Source: Methylotenera_A sp040079935
GTDB lineage: Bacteria > Pseudomonadota > Gammaproteobacteria > Burkholderiales > Methylophilaceae
Direction of reading: 5' to 3'
Assembly: GCA_040079935.1 (NCBI GenBank)
Contig: JBEBJI010000011.1
Location: 1-62,310, forward strand
DNA length: 62,310 nucleotides
Both the position numbers and the translations under genes were made by a program. The notes under the pieces are model-generated. The model ran no database searches. It had not been told where the DNA came from and worked only from the letters and a program-made list of their open reading frames with translations. How positions within the stretch are numbered: position 1 is the first letter of the stretch; the number at the start of each line of letters is the position of its first letter. Below, one piece after another: positions 50,688 through 59,998 of the stretch.

Positions 50688-52288
50688 GGCGCTACTCCCG
50701 TATTGAGTGATTTCAGCACAATTTTTAATTTAAATATCGCAGGCGGGCGCTCTGTGGTGGCACTTTCATCAGTAGTGCTGCCTTGCAAATTGGCTAATGA
50801 ACTCACATTCACAGGTTCTTGCAATATCATCACTTGATCGACCAAATCATTTTCACGCAGTTTATTTACAAACTTATTGACGCTATTTAAGGCAGCGCGA
50901 TAATCACCAGTAAAGCCTTTAATCTCTGCATTGATAAAACCAATTTGAACGAGTTTAGTTGGGTCAGTATTGGCAGCAGTAGGCTGAGCATTGGTCGCTT
51001 GCACAGCATTTGGGTTGCTGGCTTCGTCTTTAAACTCACTATCATTGGTTTGCGTCCAACGTATTCTGGTGAGAGTAATCTCAGGCGAAACCTCAAATGC
51101 ACCACTTAAAACTTGCATGAGATTACGAGGCGATTGATCATAATTTTTAATGCTTTGGGCTAACTCCGCTGCGATTTTTAATTCTGTACTTGCGATTGGC
51201 GTTGTTGGGAAATTTTTGGCAACTTCTTCATATTGCTGCTGCTGTGAACGCGTTTGCGCGGTAATAAATTTTAACTCTTCTTTTTGCTGCATACCCTGCC
51301 AGCCATAATAAGCAGCCAAACCCACCCCTATTGTTGCCACACATGCTGTTGCAATATTTATTTTGCGACGAACATTATTGAGGTTGTGAATCTTACTAAA
51401 TGTTGCGGGCGCTAAATTGTCTGGCACATTGCCATTGGCCAGCAACTGCATATGCAAAAACTCTGGATGTGCTTTAACCAAATCGGCCGCAATATGAACA
51501 TTTTTGGCATAGGTCAAGATATCGACTGTTTTGCACTCCAAACCCTGCTCTTGACTAATGCTTTTAGCAATTTCATCGCAACTACCATCTGCCGCTGGAA
51601 TCACCATTTGAAGGGGGGTTTCACCAGCAATTAAACGCTGGCTCATTAAATAAAGCCGCGTTTTATCTAACTCTACCAAATAAAAATAAGCCAGTTGGTT
51701 AGGTTTCACATCTTTCATGGGCACTAAGCGGCTCATGCGCAAGCGACCATTATGTAAATATGTTTGGCGCAAACCCGAAGATAATCGCTCGCAAAGTAAT
51801 ATATGCGGTGCCATTAACTTCATTTGACGTACCGCCACTTGGCTGATCATCGGCAACAAATACACACCGACCAGCGGCGCATGATTGGCTTGAATGGCAT
51901 CCATCCAGCCTTGTAGAAAATCTGCATTGCTAAGTGCAACAAACAAGAAATTGTCATCTTTACGTTTGTCGGCTGCGCGATTAATGAAGTGCGCCGTACG
52001 ATACACGCTATTGCGATTAAATTGATTAAGTTTACGCTCTACAATTTCGCGACGCGCACCCCCTGTGGTGTGCGGCAGGCTTTCTAACTTGTAATCTTCT
52101 TCAATTGCATCGACGATAAGGTAAATATTAGTATCATCATGCTGAGCTAAATACTCGCTAAACGCCGTGTAATCCGCATTAGTATTACTAAAGACCGCAT
52201 GGGTTTGCAATTTTGTGCCCTGCCACAAACCAGCCGTTAAGCTTTTATTGGTGGCGCATAAAATTAATTTTTTCGGGTTACTTAACAT
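50684..52288 (-). CDS. PilM-PilN-like (MshI) pilus assembly protein
   Basis: A 534-residue protein. The N-terminal roughly 300 residues look like a PilM/FtsA-type actin fold (LILCATNKSLTAGLW ...). One transmembrane helix at about 316-335 follows, then a coiled coil and a periplasmic PilN-type domain with Gln/Thr-rich linker (about 425-450). The combination matches MshI, which joins both functions. It lies 15 bp after the GspF-like gene. The assignment is from architecture and neighbours. Confidence 0.75.
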   Translation of the reverse strand: MLSNPKKLILCATNKSLTAGLWQGTKLQTHAVFSNTNADYTAFSEYLAQHDDTNIYLIVDAIEEDYKLESLPHTTGGARREIVERKLNQFNRNSVYRTAHFINRAADKRKDDNFLFVALSNADFLQGWMDAIQANHAPLVGVYLLPMISQVAVRQMKLMAPHILLCERLSSGLRQTYLHNGRLRMSRLVPMKDVKPNQLAYFYLVELDKTRLYLMSQRLIAGETPLQMVIPAADGSCDEIAKSISQEQGLECKTVDILTYAKNVHIAADLVKAHPEFLHMQLLANGNVPDNLAPATFSKIHNLNNVRRKINIATACVATIGVGLAAYYGWQGMQQKEELKFITAQTRSQQQQYEEVAKNFPTTPIASTELKIAAELAQSIKNYDQSPRNLMQVLSGAFEVSPEITLTRIRWTQTNDSEFKDEASNPNAVQATNAQPTAANTDPTKLVQIGFINAEIKGFTGDYRAALNSVNKFVNKLRENDLVDQVMILQEPVNVSSLANLQGSTTDESATTERPPAIFKLKIVLKSLNTGVAP

Positions 52289-52303
52289 TGTTTATTTAAT
52301 ATC

Positions 52304-53509
52304 TCAGATCTTCATTTTACCAAATGAATCGTACACTGGGCCTAGCACCGACATCATAATAAATGCCAAAATCAGCCCCAAAACGACAGTGAGGGCTGGC
52401 TCCAACAGTTTAAGCATTTTTTGCATCATTTCATTCACGTCTCTATCATAAAAATAGCTTACGTTTAGCAGTGATTTATCTAGCGCACCAGTGTTCTCGC
52501 CCACTTTAATCATACGCACCACCAGTGGCGGAAACAAACCAGCATTGTGAAAGCTTTCACTCATGCTATCGCCCGCGTTAATCTGTGCATGGGCACGACT
52601 TAACGCATCTGCTACCACACGATTGCCCACAATTTTTTCACAAGTTTTAATCGCCTCTAAAATAGGAATACCCGTTTGATACATAAGTGCAAAATATCGT
52701 GCAAATCGCGCCATGATGATTTTATGCAAAATCTCACCAGTGAGTGGTAATTTCAGCTTAATGTAATCAAACTTATAACGCGCTTCCGGACTTTGCCTGA
52801 TGTAAGCTGCCAAACCTGTAACTACAACAATTGGGAAAGCCAAAATTAACCACCAATATTTTACAAACGCATTAGAAATGAATATTAAGATTCTGGTATT
52901 CAAAGGTAGCTCTTGACCTAAGCTATTTAAAAACTTCACCATTTCTGGCACTAAATAAATCATTAAAAAGGTCACCGCGGCCATCACCACCACAAACACA
53001 AATAGAGGGTAAGCTAATAACTTTTTAGTTTGAGACATCAGCTCATCTTGCCATTTAAGCGTGTTACACAAGTTATCAAATACCTTAGGCAATTGCCCAG
53101 TTTGCTCGCCCGCAGCTACCAAATTTACAAATACTTCATCGAATACATCGGGATGTTCCGCCATGGCTTGTGAGAGCATTTTGCCGCCTTCGACATCACC
53201 CGCTAACGAGCCCAATACTTTTTGAAAATATAAATTCGCTGTGCTCTCTCGCAAATCGTTTAAGCCTTCCAGCATAGGCACACCAGCGCTGGTGAGTTGC
53301 TCTAGCTGAAAGCAAAACATGACCAAATCACGATTGCTTACTTTATTTTGTGAGAATGCTTTTTTGGATTTTTCAGTAGATTTAAAGGTAATTAAGTCCA
53401 GCCCCATGCGTTCAAGGCGAATTTCTAAATCCACCTCGTTAAGCGCATCTATCTGCCCTTGCGCATGACGCCCAGTTTGATCAATTGCCCTGTAATTAAA
53501 GGTTGGCAT
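52304..53509 (-). CDS. mshG: GspF/PilC-type inner-membrane platform protein
   Basis: A 401-residue type II/IV system F protein. Two repeated cytoplasmic domains (about 65-165 and 270-370) alternate with three transmembrane helices (about 170-195, 220-240 and 375-395). Motifs FCFQLEQLTSAGVPMLEGL and FARYFALMYQTGIPILEAI are the family hallmarks. It follows the ATPase gene by 23 bp. The symbol reflects the MSHA-like context. Confidence 0.93.
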   Translation of the reverse strand: MPTFNYRAIDQTGRHAQGQIDALNEVDLEIRLERMGLDLITFKSTEKSKKAFSQNKVSNRDLVMFCFQLEQLTSAGVPMLEGLNDLRESTANLYFQKVLGSLAGDVEGGKMLSQAMAEHPDVFDEVFVNLVAAGEQTGQLPKVFDNLCNTLKWQDELMSQTKKLLAYPLFVFVVVMAAVTFLMIYLVPEMVKFLNSLGQELPLNTRILIFISNAFVKYWWLILAFPIVVVTGLAAYIRQSPEARYKFDYIKLKLPLTGEILHKIIMARFARYFALMYQTGIPILEAIKTCEKIVGNRVVADALSRAHAQINAGDSMSESFHNAGLFPPLVVRMIKVGENTGALDKSLLNVSYFYDRDVNEMMQKMLKLLEPALTVVLGLILAFIMMSVLGPVYDSFGKMKI

Positions 53510-53532
53510 GATTGAATTGAATACCGAAAAAC

Positions 53533-55239
53533 CTAGTGCAAAATGCGCGAAGTAAGATCAATCACGCGCATTACTTCTTCGACACTGGTATAGCCTTCTA
53601 AAATGCGGCGCACGCCATCATCCGCCAAGGTGTTAAAGCCTTTTTCTAGCGCCATTTTACGCAACTCGTCAAAATGTGCTCTTCTAGCAATGAGCGAATC
53701 CATATCACTATCAATTCGCAATAATTCCATAATCGCCATACGGCCGCGATAACCTGTTTGATTACAGCGACTGCAGCCTTTGTGCTTGAATATCTGAATC
53801 GCCTCGTTACGCTTAACGCTCAATATTTTACGCTCATCATCACTCGGCTTAGCAGGTTCCTTACAATGCGGGCAAAGCACGCGCACCAAGCGTTGTGCCA
53901 CCACGCCGATAATATTACCCGCCATAATGTCGGGCGAAATACCAATATCCATCAGCCGAGGGAACGCGCCCAAAGCAGAGTTTGTGTGTAGCGTGGTAAA
54001 TACCTGATGCCCCGTCATCGCCGCACGGAAAGCCATAGTAGCGGTATCTGCATCGCGCACCTCACCCACCAAAATAATATCTGGATCTTGTCGCATAATC
54101 GAACGGATGCCATTGGCAAAATCTATTTTATTCACCTCAGCTACTGACGTTTGCCGCATTTGTGTCACAGGATATTCGACCGGATCTTCCAGTGTCATAA
54201 TATTAACCGACTCAGTATTTTGGTGCGAAAGCAAGGAATAAAGCGTCGTAGTTTTACCACTACCTGTTGGCCCAGTCACCACCAATATGCCTTCTGGACG
54301 CGTCATCATCAACTTAAGCTGCTCAAGCGTTGTAGTGCGCAAGCCCATGCGTTCTAGCGGAATAATTGAGCGTTCCCTATCCAACACACGCAATACAATA
54401 TTTTCTCCATGAATCGTCGGGTGCGCAGATACCCGAAAATCAATCGGGCGACCGCACAAGTTCATATTTAAGCGACCATCTTGCGGTGCACGCGTTTCGG
54501 CAATATCCATGCCCGAAATCACTTTTAAACGTACCGCAACGCCAGGCCAGTAGCTTTTATGCAAGCTGCGCACTTGTTGCAGCACGCCGTCGATTCTATA
54601 GCGAATGCGCAAGAACGCATATTCAGGCTCAAAGTGAATATCCGAAGCGCCGCGTTTCACCGCATCCATCAACAACGCGCCTACCAAACGCACCACTGGC
54701 TGTGTGAATTCGTCACCATCGGCGGTTAGGCTTTGATAATCAATTTCACCTGTTTCAATCTCGCGTAAAATGCCATCAACTGAAAGCTCGTAACCGTAAA
54801 ACTGGTCGATATGTTCTTCTAATTGCGCCTCGGCCGCCAACACTGGCTTAAGCTGAATCTGTCCACCCAACATGGCGCGCAACTGATCTAGCGCCACCAC
54901 ATTAAACATATCGGCCATCGCCACTATCATGGTTTTGGTTGCATCTTCATACGCCACGGGTAACAAGTGATAACGCCGCGAAAAATCTTCTGGAACCATG
55001 CTCAACGCATCGACATCGGCCACCACGGTGGTTAAATCTACGCTTTCTTGACCGATGGTATGCGCGACCAAATCGCGTACCATGTTTTCTGAAACAAAAC
55101 CCAAACGCACCAACTGGCGACCGAGCGGAATGTTATTTTGCTCTTGCTCGATGAGTGCGATACGCAGCTGGTCCTGACTAATCAGGCCTTGCTGTATCAT
55201 CAATTCGCCTAAGCGTAGTTTTCTTCTTTGTTCTGCCAT
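53533..55239 (-). CDS. mshE: GspE/PilB-type assembly ATPase
   Basis: A 568-residue secretion ATPase powering pilus extension. An N-terminal MshEN domain (about 10-160, LGELMIQQGLISQDQLR; this domain binds c-di-GMP in characterised MshE) precedes Walker A GPTGSGKTTTLYSLL (about 322-336), Asp box, DPDIILVGEVRD (Walker B) and a four-Cys zinc knuckle (CPHC...CSRCNQTGYRG). If the N domain binds c-di-GMP, the HD-GYP protein at 9-10 kb could influence pilus output; that is inference. Confidence 0.95.
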   Translation of the reverse strand: MAEQRRKLRLGELMIQQGLISQDQLRIALIEQEQNNIPLGRQLVRLGFVSENMVRDLVAHTIGQESVDLTTVVADVDALSMVPEDFSRRYHLLPVAYEDATKTMIVAMADMFNVVALDQLRAMLGGQIQLKPVLAAEAQLEEHIDQFYGYELSVDGILREIETGEIDYQSLTADGDEFTQPVVRLVGALLMDAVKRGASDIHFEPEYAFLRIRYRIDGVLQQVRSLHKSYWPGVAVRLKVISGMDIAETRAPQDGRLNMNLCGRPIDFRVSAHPTIHGENIVLRVLDRERSIIPLERMGLRTTTLEQLKLMMTRPEGILVVTGPTGSGKTTTLYSLLSHQNTESVNIMTLEDPVEYPVTQMRQTSVAEVNKIDFANGIRSIMRQDPDIILVGEVRDADTATMAFRAAMTGHQVFTTLHTNSALGAFPRLMDIGISPDIMAGNIIGVVAQRLVRVLCPHCKEPAKPSDDERKILSVKRNEAIQIFKHKGCSRCNQTGYRGRMAIMELLRIDSDMDSLIARRAHFDELRKMALEKGFNTLADDGVRRILEGYTSVEEVMRVIDLTSRILH

Positions 55240-55249
55240 AATAATAACT

Positions 55250-56614
55250 CTATTGAATCGCCGCGATGCGCGCTTCTAGCGTAGCTTTATCTATGCTACT
55301 GCTGCTAGATGCTTGCGCTAGCGCACGCTGATAATACGGTAAGGCTAATTTTGGCTTGCCCATTTGATCTAAACTCACCGCTAAATTAAATGCGTTATCT
55401 GCGTTGCCATTCAAACTATAAGCATCAAAATAAGCTTGCTGCGCGGCTGGCCACTGATTTTGCTCGGCATACAAATTGCCCAGCGCCACGTGCAAATTTG
55501 CGTCATTTGGGTTTTTAGCCAGCATATTTTTAATGTGACTTTCACTATTTACCTCGTTACCTTGTGATTGATTTTCGAGTAAAGCCGCTTGCGCCATATT
55601 GTTTCGTGGATCAATTTCCAGCACTTTACCAAACCAGCTATTTGCATCCGCCTCACGGCCTTGGCGTGAAGCAATCGCTCCCAAGCCTAACAACGCATCC
55701 ACATTACGCACATCTTGTTGCAATACTTGTTTATAAAGCTTTTGGGCTTTTGCATCATCCCCCGCGCTATAAGCCTCGTAGGCGCTCATTAGCACTGGGT
55801 TGATACCCACCGCTGATTGAGTTTTAGTCACTTCTATCGAGGCGCTTCGCGAGGCGATTGCATCGCCAAATTGCAAGTTTTTCGATTTGTTACCTTTTTT
55901 ATTTGCTTTTGTGCCAACAACCGTCTCAACTACTATCGCATCATCTGTCACTGAGTCGTCTAGCGCCATCTCATTTTCAACTAACGCTTCACCTTCGCTA
56001 GCAGCTTGTTTCTTGGCCATTTTTCTCGGCGCTACTTGCTGCTCAGGTAAAGGTGCTATTTCATTAGGCTCAAATGCTTGCGTTTCTGTTACAGGAATCT
56101 CTTGGAATGGCTCTGGAATGAGCTCTGGTGCTTGTTCCTGGACTTGCGCTTGTAATTGTTCTTGTGGTCGCTGCGGTATCACCACATCGGGTGCGTTATC
56201 TACAAACTGATAAAAATAAAGCCCCATCCCAAGTAACGCTACCAAACCCGCACCACCTATTAAGGCTAGCCTAGTATTTTGATTCCTGGCCTCAACACCT
56301 TTCGCAGAAAATACATTAGCTGCGCTTTTAGGAGAATTGCTAGAAGTTGAAGGATTTAATGGCGCTGTAACACTTTTACTAAGTTGACTAGCGGTTTGAC
56401 TAGAAGTTTGAATAGTGCTTTGCGTACTGACATCGCTGGCTTTGGCCACTGGTGCAAGCTCTACAAGCACACTATCTGCAGGGCTGAGCGACAGCTCTAA
56501 ATCTGATGGTGATTCAGTTTTAGCCTTGTTTTTTTCAGCTTGCTTTTGCTTGGTACTAGCACGCTCAACCTTGTCGCTCTCGGCTTTATCTAGCGCTTTA
56601 ATTAAAAGACTCAT
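55250..56614 (-). CDS. TPR-repeat pilus assembly protein (MshN-like)
   Basis: A 454-residue protein from the ATG at 56614 (MSLLIKALDKAESDK, the usual start of such proteins); the longer frame to 56635 would run into mshL. One transmembrane helix lies at about 122-142; a Pro/Gln/Glu-rich linker follows; four to five TPR units occupy about 270-450. It is 17 bp from the secretin gene and 10 bp before the ATPase. It likely helps the secretin assemble or stabilise. Confidence 0.85.
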   Translation of the reverse strand: MSLLIKALDKAESDKVERASTKQKQAEKNKAKTESPSDLELSLSPADSVLVELAPVAKASDVSTQSTIQTSSQTASQLSKSVTAPLNPSTSSNSPKSAANVFSAKGVEARNQNTRLALIGGAGLVALLGMGLYFYQFVDNAPDVVIPQRPQEQLQAQVQEQAPELIPEPFQEIPVTETQAFEPNEIAPLPEQQVAPRKMAKKQAASEGEALVENEMALDDSVTDDAIVVETVVGTKANKKGNKSKNLQFGDAIASRSASIEVTKTQSAVGINPVLMSAYEAYSAGDDAKAQKLYKQVLQQDVRNVDALLGLGAIASRQGREADANSWFGKVLEIDPRNNMAQAALLENQSQGNEVNSESHIKNMLAKNPNDANLHVALGNLYAEQNQWPAAQQAYFDAYSLNGNADNAFNLAVSLDQMGKPKLALPYYQRALAQASSSSSIDKATLEARIAAIQ

Positions 56615-56631
56615 GTCAGTACACCCACGAA

Positions 56632-58458
56632 TCAATTCGCGTCTTCAAGCACGTTTTGTAATTGTTGTGCAGGAAGATATTGTTTATAGCTTTGCAGCTC
56701 ATCACTTTCTAAGCTGGCATTGGGAATAACTGTTGGGCGCAGAAAAATCACTAACTCTGTTTTTTTGCTAGCATCATTTTTACCAGTAAACACTTTACCT
56801 ACACCTGGAATATTTGACAATCCAGGCACTTTATCAGAATTACGTTGAATTTCATCTTGCATCAAGCCACCTAACACTGCAGTACTGCCGCTACTGACTT
56901 GCAAAATAGATTCCATTTCACGCACCTGAATTTGTGGGATTCTACTAGGAACTCCGATTAGCAGTGGATTAGGGTCTTGCACAAAACTCAGCACTCTAGA
57001 AACTGTTGGGCGCACATTAATATTCACATTGCTTGTATCATTAATCTGCGGTGTCACACTCATCACCACGCCCACAGGCACGGTATTCGGTGTAGTAGTA
57101 ATAGTAGGCGAAGTAACTACGCCAGTACCAGAAAGTCCAGGTTGAGCTTGTACCGTAAAGTAAACCAAGTTATCTACCACTTTAAGTATCGCTGTTTGAT
57201 TATTCAATACCATTAGTTTAGGGCTAGATAAAACCTTAGTGTCGCCGAACTGCTGAAGTAAATTTACAGATGCTGCAATATTGCCTAGCACACTGGTAGG
57301 ATTAAAATATCCAGCCACTAACCCTAAGCCTGTCGCACGAGTTGTTAAGTTGCCTGGACTAAAGTTGTCTTTATTAAGTCTTTGGCTAAAAGTAAAACCG
57401 CTACTAGAACCAGCATTACCCAATCTGCTCCAATCTATGCCGGCCTGAAAATTGTCGTTTAATGTCACCTCAACGATAGTTGCCTCTATTAACACTTGTT
57501 TTTTGGCGCTACCCATTACTCTATCAATAAATTCTTGCACTTTTTCATGCTGTTTATTGGTCGCGCGCACACTAATCACGCCAGTTTCTGCATTGGCGAT
57601 TACGTTAGCTGCAAATAAAGTTTTATATTCAGATTTCTGCCTGTCTCTATCTTCTGCTTCGGCTTTTGCTGAATCGGTATTAATGGTAATGGTCGTGCCG
57701 TTTGGATTAGTCGTTTTCGCTTCCGCTTGATTGTTAGATTGGCCAGCCGCACCAATCCGCGTCACAATGACTTCTTTATCCGTTTCAGCTAACAATTCTT
57801 TAATATTTGTAATTAAAGATTCCCATAAATGATTTTTTGAAGTGCTATCGACCGAGGTGCGCGAGCTGTTGTTCGCACCATTGCCACTGGTTGAGGTGCT
57901 ATCACCAATTTGTGATGAGCTAGAAATTTGACCATCGGCACCTATAAAACTTTTAGTGTCGCGGTTCATATTAACATAATCAACTTTATAGCTACGCAAT
58001 ACTGGCGAATCTGGCGCAATGTAGAGCACATTGCCATCCATTTTGTATGTTAAGTCCACCTGTTTGGCGAGACGCTCTAGAATTGCGGGTAAAGTTTGAT
58101 CGACCGCGTTTAATGTAGCGCGACCTTGTATGCTAGGGTGAATATCCACGTTAATTTTGCTTTCACGCGCGAGTGCAAACAAAATTTCTTTTACTGGCAC
58201 TTCGTTCACCACCACGCTGTAAGTTTGCGCTTTGGTTGTGGCTTTTGGAGGTGGTAATTGTGGCGCGCTTCGCACCAGCTTAGGAATAGGTGCGCTGGAA
58301 GCCGCATTCTGATCGGCTTGCGGGGCAGTTGCTTTGCTGTCAATATGGCCTGTGGAAGGCTTTACTTTCGACTGATGCGCGCAAGAGGCAAGCATCAAAC
58401 CAAATAAAGCTACCGCACTAAATTTGGCCAAAGAAAACTTAATATTGTTGTTAAGCAC
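56632..58458 (-). CDS. mshL: Pilus secretin lipoprotein MshL-like
   Basis: A 608-residue outer-membrane secretin. The start is GTG at 58458, preceded by GGGAG; the product begins with a lipoprotein signal ending in LMLASC. Secretin N-domains with Gly/Ser/Asn-rich low-complexity insertion (about 175-225) precede the conserved barrel region with RQVLIEATIVEV-like KKQVLIEATIVEVTL, VLSSPKLMVLNNQTAIL and STAVLGGLMQDE. It is the channel through which the pilus leaves. Confidence 0.93.
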   Translation of the reverse strand: MLNNNIKFSLAKFSAVALFGLMLASCAHQSKVKPSTGHIDSKATAPQADQNAASSAPIPKLVRSAPQLPPPKATTKAQTYSVVVNEVPVKEILFALARESKINVDIHPSIQGRATLNAVDQTLPAILERLAKQVDLTYKMDGNVLYIAPDSPVLRSYKVDYVNMNRDTKSFIGADGQISSSSQIGDSTSTSGNGANNSSRTSVDSTSKNHLWESLITNIKELLAETDKEVIVTRIGAAGQSNNQAEAKTTNPNGTTITINTDSAKAEAEDRDRQKSEYKTLFAANVIANAETGVISVRATNKQHEKVQEFIDRVMGSAKKQVLIEATIVEVTLNDNFQAGIDWSRLGNAGSSSGFTFSQRLNKDNFSPGNLTTRATGLGLVAGYFNPTSVLGNIAASVNLLQQFGDTKVLSSPKLMVLNNQTAILKVVDNLVYFTVQAQPGLSGTGVVTSPTITTTPNTVPVGVVMSVTPQINDTSNVNINVRPTVSRVLSFVQDPNPLLIGVPSRIPQIQVREMESILQVSSGSTAVLGGLMQDEIQRNSDKVPGLSNIPGVGKVFTGKNDASKKTELVIFLRPTVIPNASLESDELQSYKQYLPAQQLQNVLEDAN

Positions 58459-58589
58459 GGCGTGCCCACTCCCAAAGATTTTTATACTTCGACAGTTATC
58501 GCATAATCTAGATTAAATTGCAATACTAACTAATTGAAACTTTTATAAATTTACCTAAAACTAAGCTTTAGTGTAATTTTATAAAAGTT

Positions 58590-59987
58590 TTATTTGGTTT
58601 CTTGCAACACACCAGCAATGGTGCGCAGTTGAGGGCGATTTCTTTGAATTTCAGCAGGAAGTTTTTTTAAGGCTTGAATCGCCTCTAAACGGCTGGGGAA
58701 ACTACCATATAGCACGGTTAAAAACGGTAGATTATTGACCTTGGTACGAAAAACGTAAATATTATCTATCTCGATTTGTTGACTGAGCACTTCAAGATCA
58801 CTTTTAAGTTGCGCGTCGCTACTCGTGCCCATTAATTGAATACTCACCGTAGTTGGCGCTTGGTTGGCCAGCCAAGCTGTAGTTGCGTTTAAGCGCCGTA
58901 TTAAAATATCATCTTGCGTATTAGATGCTCCAGAAGGCGCACCGTTATTGGTCTGCAGACCTGCTTGCACAGGTGTAATTGGTGCCACAGTAATTACATT
59001 TTTATTCACTTCATCCGTATTAGGCAAAACTTTGGTAGCTGCAATTTCCGGCGTATGTTTATTGACCACTTGCTTTTGCGACCACAAACTTGCCGCATAA
59101 CCAAGCGCCAAGCCCAACGCCAGCAATCCTGCCCACATGAACATTTGCGATTTTTTCGCTTGTTTTTTTGATGCTTCTACACCAAATTCGCTATCACCAA
59201 TCGCCGCTTGCACATGTTTTGACGTCACTTGGTACTCGTTCTCGGCAAATGCTGCTAACAGTGATTTATCTGCCAAAATATTTACACGCCTCACCAAGCC
59301 ATCCGCGGCATTGGCCAACTTTTTAATCGCCGCCGCACTGAACAAAGGCGGCCCAAAATAACCCGCAGAGCGTAACCTGAACATCAAATATTCGCTGATT
59401 TCTTTTTGTTGTAATGGCGCTAAATTAAAGCTGTGCGTAATGCGCTCGCGAAGCTGACGGATATTGGATTGGTTGAGATTTTCATCCAGCTCTGGTTGCC
59501 CAAACAATACTATTTGCAACAGTTTATCGTGTTTGGTTTCGAGGTTAGAAAGCAGGCGAATTTCTTCCAATGTCGCAAGCGGCATACCTTGCGCTTCTTC
59601 TACAAAAATCACCACTTGCTTGCCAGATGCATGCCGCGCCAATAGATGTTTCTGGAGCACCTGCATGACTTTTAAACGGTCTGCATTTTTGGGTAATTTA
59701 AGTTGTAATTCAAACGCAATGGCGTGCAACACATCTTCTGGCGCGACACTTGGGTTAGCTAAATAAATGCTCTCAATTTTCTCAGGTAGCATGGTTTGCA
59801 ACATGCGACACAACATAGTTTTGCCGCTACCGACCTCGCCCACCACTTTTACAATGCCTTCGCCATTAGTAATGGCGTAGATTAAGGCATCTAGCACCGC
59901 ACCGCGATTGCCGCCCGTGTAAAAAACTTCGGTATTTGGGGTGATTTTGAAAGGCGGTTCTTTTAAACCGAAATGCGCGTAATACAT
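58590..59987 (-). CDS. ExeA/MshM-like ATPase with C-terminal SPOR domain
   Basis: A 465-residue membrane ATPase. AAA domain (about 1-260): GEVGSGKTMLCRML Walker A, VVIFVEEAQGM Walker B, ISEYLMFRLRSAGY. A single transmembrane helix (about 283-302), a linker, then a SPOR-type fold (about 375-460, FRTKVNNLPFLTVLYGSFPS). ExeA proteins open peptidoglycan for secretin assembly; the SPOR domain binds denuded glycan. It lies 11 bp from the regulator gene and about 130 bp before mshL. Confidence 0.88.
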   Translation of the reverse strand: MYYAHFGLKEPPFKITPNTEVFYTGGNRGAVLDALIYAITNGEGIVKVVGEVGSGKTMLCRMLQTMLPEKIESIYLANPSVAPEDVLHAIAFELQLKLPKNADRLKVMQVLQKHLLARHASGKQVVIFVEEAQGMPLATLEEIRLLSNLETKHDKLLQIVLFGQPELDENLNQSNIRQLRERITHSFNLAPLQQKEISEYLMFRLRSAGYFGPPLFSAAAIKKLANAADGLVRRVNILADKSLLAAFAENEYQVTSKHVQAAIGDSEFGVEASKKQAKKSQMFMWAGLLALGLALGYAASLWSQKQVVNKHTPEIAATKVLPNTDEVNKNVITVAPITPVQAGLQTNNGAPSGASNTQDDILIRRLNATTAWLANQAPTTVSIQLMGTSSDAQLKSDLEVLSQQIEIDNIYVFRTKVNNLPFLTVLYGSFPSRLEAIQALKKLPAEIQRNRPQLRTIAGVLQETK

Positions 59988-59998
59988 ATTATTTTTGG

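Noticed and set aside
53942..53952. CCAATATCCAT inside the assembly ATPase gene
   Set aside because: Conserved DIGISPDIM codons explain it; no stem or inner pair is present.
54503..54512. CAATATCCATG core inside the assembly ATPase gene
   Set aside because: It encodes the conserved MDIAETR motif of GspE proteins and lacks the flanking AGCC/GGCT pair, so it is a chance match to the palindrome family.
58456..58475. Possible sigma-54 promoter GGCACGCCGTGC before mshL
   Set aside because: The GG and GC elements are 10 or 11 bp apart in place of 12, and the GTG start of mshL lies inside it.
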